A stretch of DNA of 64,000 nt from an uncultured Erysipelotrichaceae bacterium (GTDB taxonomy: Bacteria; Bacillota_I; Bacilli_A; Erysipelotrichales; Erysipelotrichaceae). Below, one piece after another: positions 62,335 through 64,000 of this stretch. A model generated the notes under the pieces. The model worked only from the letters and a program-made list of their open reading frames with translations. It was not told where the DNA came from and did no database searches. Each line of letters opens with the position of its first letter. The stretch's first letter is position 1. The translations under genes were made by a program, and so were the position numbers. Location of the stretch: assembly GCA_949289855.1 (NCBI GenBank), contig CASEPS010000002.1, positions 1 through 64,000 of the forward strand. Direction: 5' to 3'.

Positions 62335-62791
62335 CTAACGAATGATATAGTCTGTTGCAGGAATTACCCCTGCTTCATAGACACTATCTGGCGACCAGAC
62401 GCCTGATGCACTCTGTCCGGAAATGCCATCTGCTCTTACACCGGCTAGTGGGCAATTTCTTTCCTGCACATAATTATACATATAGCGCTTCTGCCCTTTT
62501 TCAAATGCATAGTGATAATGTACACCTGGATTAGCAGGATCAGATGAGCAGTCCGTTTCAAACATCTGTCCATATTTCCAACCAACCGCATGTGCCTCAT
62601 ATTTCGAAGCAGTTCCTAACTGAAAATGCATATAGAAACTTGTAGAATCTTCCTTTATCTGACGGTTAGTAACTGCTGATCCACCGACAAAGTGAAAATA
62701 ATAATCTCTATCCTGACTACTTGCATTGATCTTTGTCGAAAGTCGCAATTGTCATAGCTGCCATAGCTGTTGTGATCAGTTTCTTTTTCAT
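62335..62791 (-). pseudogene. Secreted DUF2712-like protein, frameshifted in the signal peptide
   Basis: AAGGAGG ribosome site, then ATG (62791) and a good signal sequence MKKKLITTAMAAMTIAT that runs into a stop after 26 codons. Removing one base at the AAA/TTT run near 62740 joins it to STKINA-SSQDRDYYFHFVGG, with an A-x-A cleavage site, and a 130-residue secreted domain with two Cys (ETDCSSDP, ERNCPLAG). The domain resembles DUF2712 proteins found beside ABC-2 loci, from memory. A TTG inside the break could start a version without signal. Either a pseudogene, a phase switch or a sequencing error. Confidence 0.65.
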
Positions 62792-62924
62792 TATCATAGC
62801 CTCCTTGAAAAGAAAGAATTATCTGATTTACCAATGATGTGAATGAAATATCTATATTTTCTATACACAAAGATAACTTACCGTAGAAAATCAGCTATCC
62901 ATTCACATGAATTACTTTTCCTTT

Positions 62925-62949
62925 GACTCTGTATAGTAAATACAGAGTC
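62925..62949 (-). other. Hairpin in the leader of the secreted-protein gene
   Basis: Perfect 10-bp stem GACTCTGTAT / ATACAGAGTC with a 5-base loop, no T-run. With the region 62792-63071 it makes up a leader of nearly 230 bases. Confidence 0.55.
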
Positions 62950-62982
62950 ATTCCTGATCGCCGTTTTTATACCTTTGTACAA

Positions 62983-63018
62983 ACATAAAATTCTCCAGAT
63001 TCTTTCTATCTGGAGAAT
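62983..63018 (-). terminator. Terminator or 5' hairpin
   Basis: 11-bp stem ATTCTCCAGAT / ATCTGGAGAAT then TTTTATG on the minus strand. It ends the upstream operon and also lies at the predicted 5' end of the downstream transcript. Confidence 0.75.
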
Positions 63019-63023
63019 AACGC

Positions 63024-63068
63024 ATAATATGTAACCAAGTCCTGCACCAAACTGCAACAAAACTGTAA
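63024..63068 (-). promoter_or_regulatory. Promoter with direct repeats (response-regulator type)
   Basis: Minus strand TTACAG, TTGCAG and GTGCAG at 11- and 10-base steps (63068-63042), ending about 12 bases before TATTAT (63029-63024). No -35 box: direct repeats in its place suggest an activator, plausibly the regulator partnered with the kinase at the window edge. Confidence 0.55.
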
Positions 63069-63071
63069 ACA

Positions 63072-63947
63072 TTACCGGTTGAAGGCTATGCCACTGTAAC
63101 AACTGTTTTCTATGTTGTAATACAAACCTGTTGTTCCATAACCTGTAATCCGTGCAAGAATCACAGTATCTTCTGATAACTCAACAATTTGCAGGCTGAC
63201 CAGTTCGTTGGCTTTCATCATAGCATTCATGATTTCGTCTGTCGTCATTGATTCATCAACTGGTATGCCATAGCTGTCCGGATTAAAATTGTCTGAAAAA
63301 AGAACTGCTGAATCATGCACAATGTACCAGGTATTTACCTGCTTTATAGCATTTAGAAATTGAACAAGTTCATTGTCTTCATTGAACATCAGCCCATGAA
63401 GATCATTTTTCACTTTCTGTACTGCCAGTTCTTTTTCTTCTTCTGAACATTCTTTTGCATTCGCTGATTCCATGGTAATAGAAAAGTCTGGTGTGCTTTC
63501 CGTAAAATCTGCTGCAGCACGCAATATGACTTCCTTTCCATTCCTATAACCACTTATCTGATTCAGGTAGAACCTTGACAAGAGAATATCCGATTGTAAT
63601 TGCGAAAGAAGTACATCATCTGTTGTCACATTCATTTTGGAGAATACTGATTCACATGTGTTGATAAAAACCTCTCCATAATTATGAATTTCATATGTTC
63701 CTTGTTGAAAACTGTCCCGGTATGCCAGATAAGGATGTATTTCCTCTGCCTCATATTTCTCCCATGGAGAAAAAACGATCGTATCAGTATCTGTTCCATA
63801 GATAATCGGAATAGAAACACCGTCCGTTTGTACCACTTCATTGACAGGGAATCTGACAAAGTAATTGACCACACATATAGAAGAAGTAATTCCGGCAAGA
63901 ATAACTACTGTTGCACATATCAAAAAACGTATTGTATGTCTTTTCAT
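63072..63947 (-). CDS. Membrane-anchored extracellular protein beside a histidine kinase, unknown
   Basis: 291 residues: N-terminal helix (about 8-30) followed by an extracellular domain of about 260 residues with no family I know. Its ATG overlaps the kinase stop (ATGA), so it is part of the two-component operon and may tune signal sensing. The C-terminus ends shortly before the repeat-containing promoter of the ABC-2 locus. Confidence 0.75.
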   Translation of the reverse strand: MKRHTIRFLICATVVILAGITSSICVVNYFVRFPVNEVVQTDGVSIPIIYGTDTDTIVFSPWEKYEAEEIHPYLAYRDSFQQGTYEIHNYGEVFINTCESVFSKMNVTTDDVLLSQLQSDILLSRFYLNQISGYRNGKEVILRAAADFTESTPDFSITMESANAKECSEEEKELAVQKVKNDLHGLMFNEDNELVQFLNAIKQVNTWYIVHDSAVLFSDNFNPDSYGIPVDESMTTDEIMNAMMKANELVSLQIVELSEDTVILARITGYGTTGLYYNIENSCYSGIAFNR

Positions 63948-64000
63948 CGGTATTCCACCCTTGTAAAGGTCAATGTCACAATTGTCCCCTTTCCTTTCTC
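63944..64000 (-). CDS. Histidine kinase, C-terminal end (cut by window edge)
   Basis: Eighteen codons ending KGKGTIVTLTFTRVEYR; GKGTxVTLTF is the closing glycine box and last strand of a HATPase domain. Four-base overlap with the next gene. Confidence 0.75.
   Translation of the reverse strand, partial: EKGKGTIVTLTFTRVEYR

Noticed and set aside
62878-63102. 74-codon minus-strand ORF
   Set aside because: Covers the promoter repeats and hairpin and overlaps the end of the anchored-protein gene; no ribosome site.

Overview
The window looks like a low-GC Firmicutes chromosome, most probably from an Erysipelotrichia-type gut or oral anaerobe. That placement is an inference from gene content: a T-box-controlled lysS, an rnf operon with a covalent-flavin partner apbE, TGG-type Shine-Dalgarno sites, HrcA/CIRCE heat-shock control and two lactococcin-972-type ABC loci. 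Genes are dense, mostly on the minus strand, and separated by clear intrinsic terminators. I saw no rRNA, CRISPR array, insertion sequence or prophage.

Layout. 1-4.7 kb: purF (cut by the window edge), carB and carA, preceded by a strong promoter, a 23-residue leader ORF and an intrinsic terminator, which together look like an attenuator. 4.7-13.8 kb: galM, a SEDS polymerase plus class B PBP pair, an AI-2E family permease, lysS with a lysine T-box, and an aldehyde dehydrogenase. 13.8-21.4 kb: an accessory peptide/ABC region with two tandem lactococcin-972-type exporter or immunity transporters, a HAD phosphatase and at least four tiny membrane-peptide genes, one broken by a frameshift at a T7 run. 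21.8-28.1 kb: metallophosphoesterase, Ca2+ P-type ATPase, two hsp20 genes under a CIRCE operator, tdk, tRNA-Leu and a membrane-tethered XRE regulator. 28.2-38.0 kb: a giant surface protein with five lamin-tail domains, an EF-G paralogue with an ankyrin protein, MscS, a YgjP-like metallopeptidase, an Rpn-type nuclease and tRNA-His. 38.1-46.9 kb: an orphan CpaB-like protein, then rnfCDGEA followed by a 67-residue Cys-rich protein and a miniature RnfB, CorC-like protein and divergent apbE. 46.9-57.7 kb: MATE exporter, DegV, CtpE-like P-type ATPase, SseB-like protein, a DUF3791/DUF3990 toxin-antitoxin-like trio, phosphoglucomutase, lipoprotein, esterase and pta. 57.8-64 kb: a second peptide/ABC locus with histidine kinase (edge), anchored protein, secreted DUF2712-like protein (frameshifted signal peptide), two ABC-2 permeases, ATPase, two anchored proteins and a C39-like peptidase.

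How it fits together. The rnf operon and apbE form one ion-translocating ferredoxin:NAD+ module whose RnfB has lost its ferredoxin domain and whose RnfD has gained a second FMN-binding domain. The two ABC regions share a design: a small peptide gene, then an intercistronic hairpin, then ABC genes, then anchored accessory proteins. Several genes (YgjP-like, apbE, ctpE-like, sseB-like) have a -10 box placed 6 to 9 bases before ATG and no Shine-Dalgarno, so they are probably read from leaderless mRNAs.

The strongest candidates for something undescribed are the carAB leader-peptide attenuator, the mini-RnfB with its Cys-rich partner, the double-extended LysRS, and the small membrane peptides around the ABC loci.
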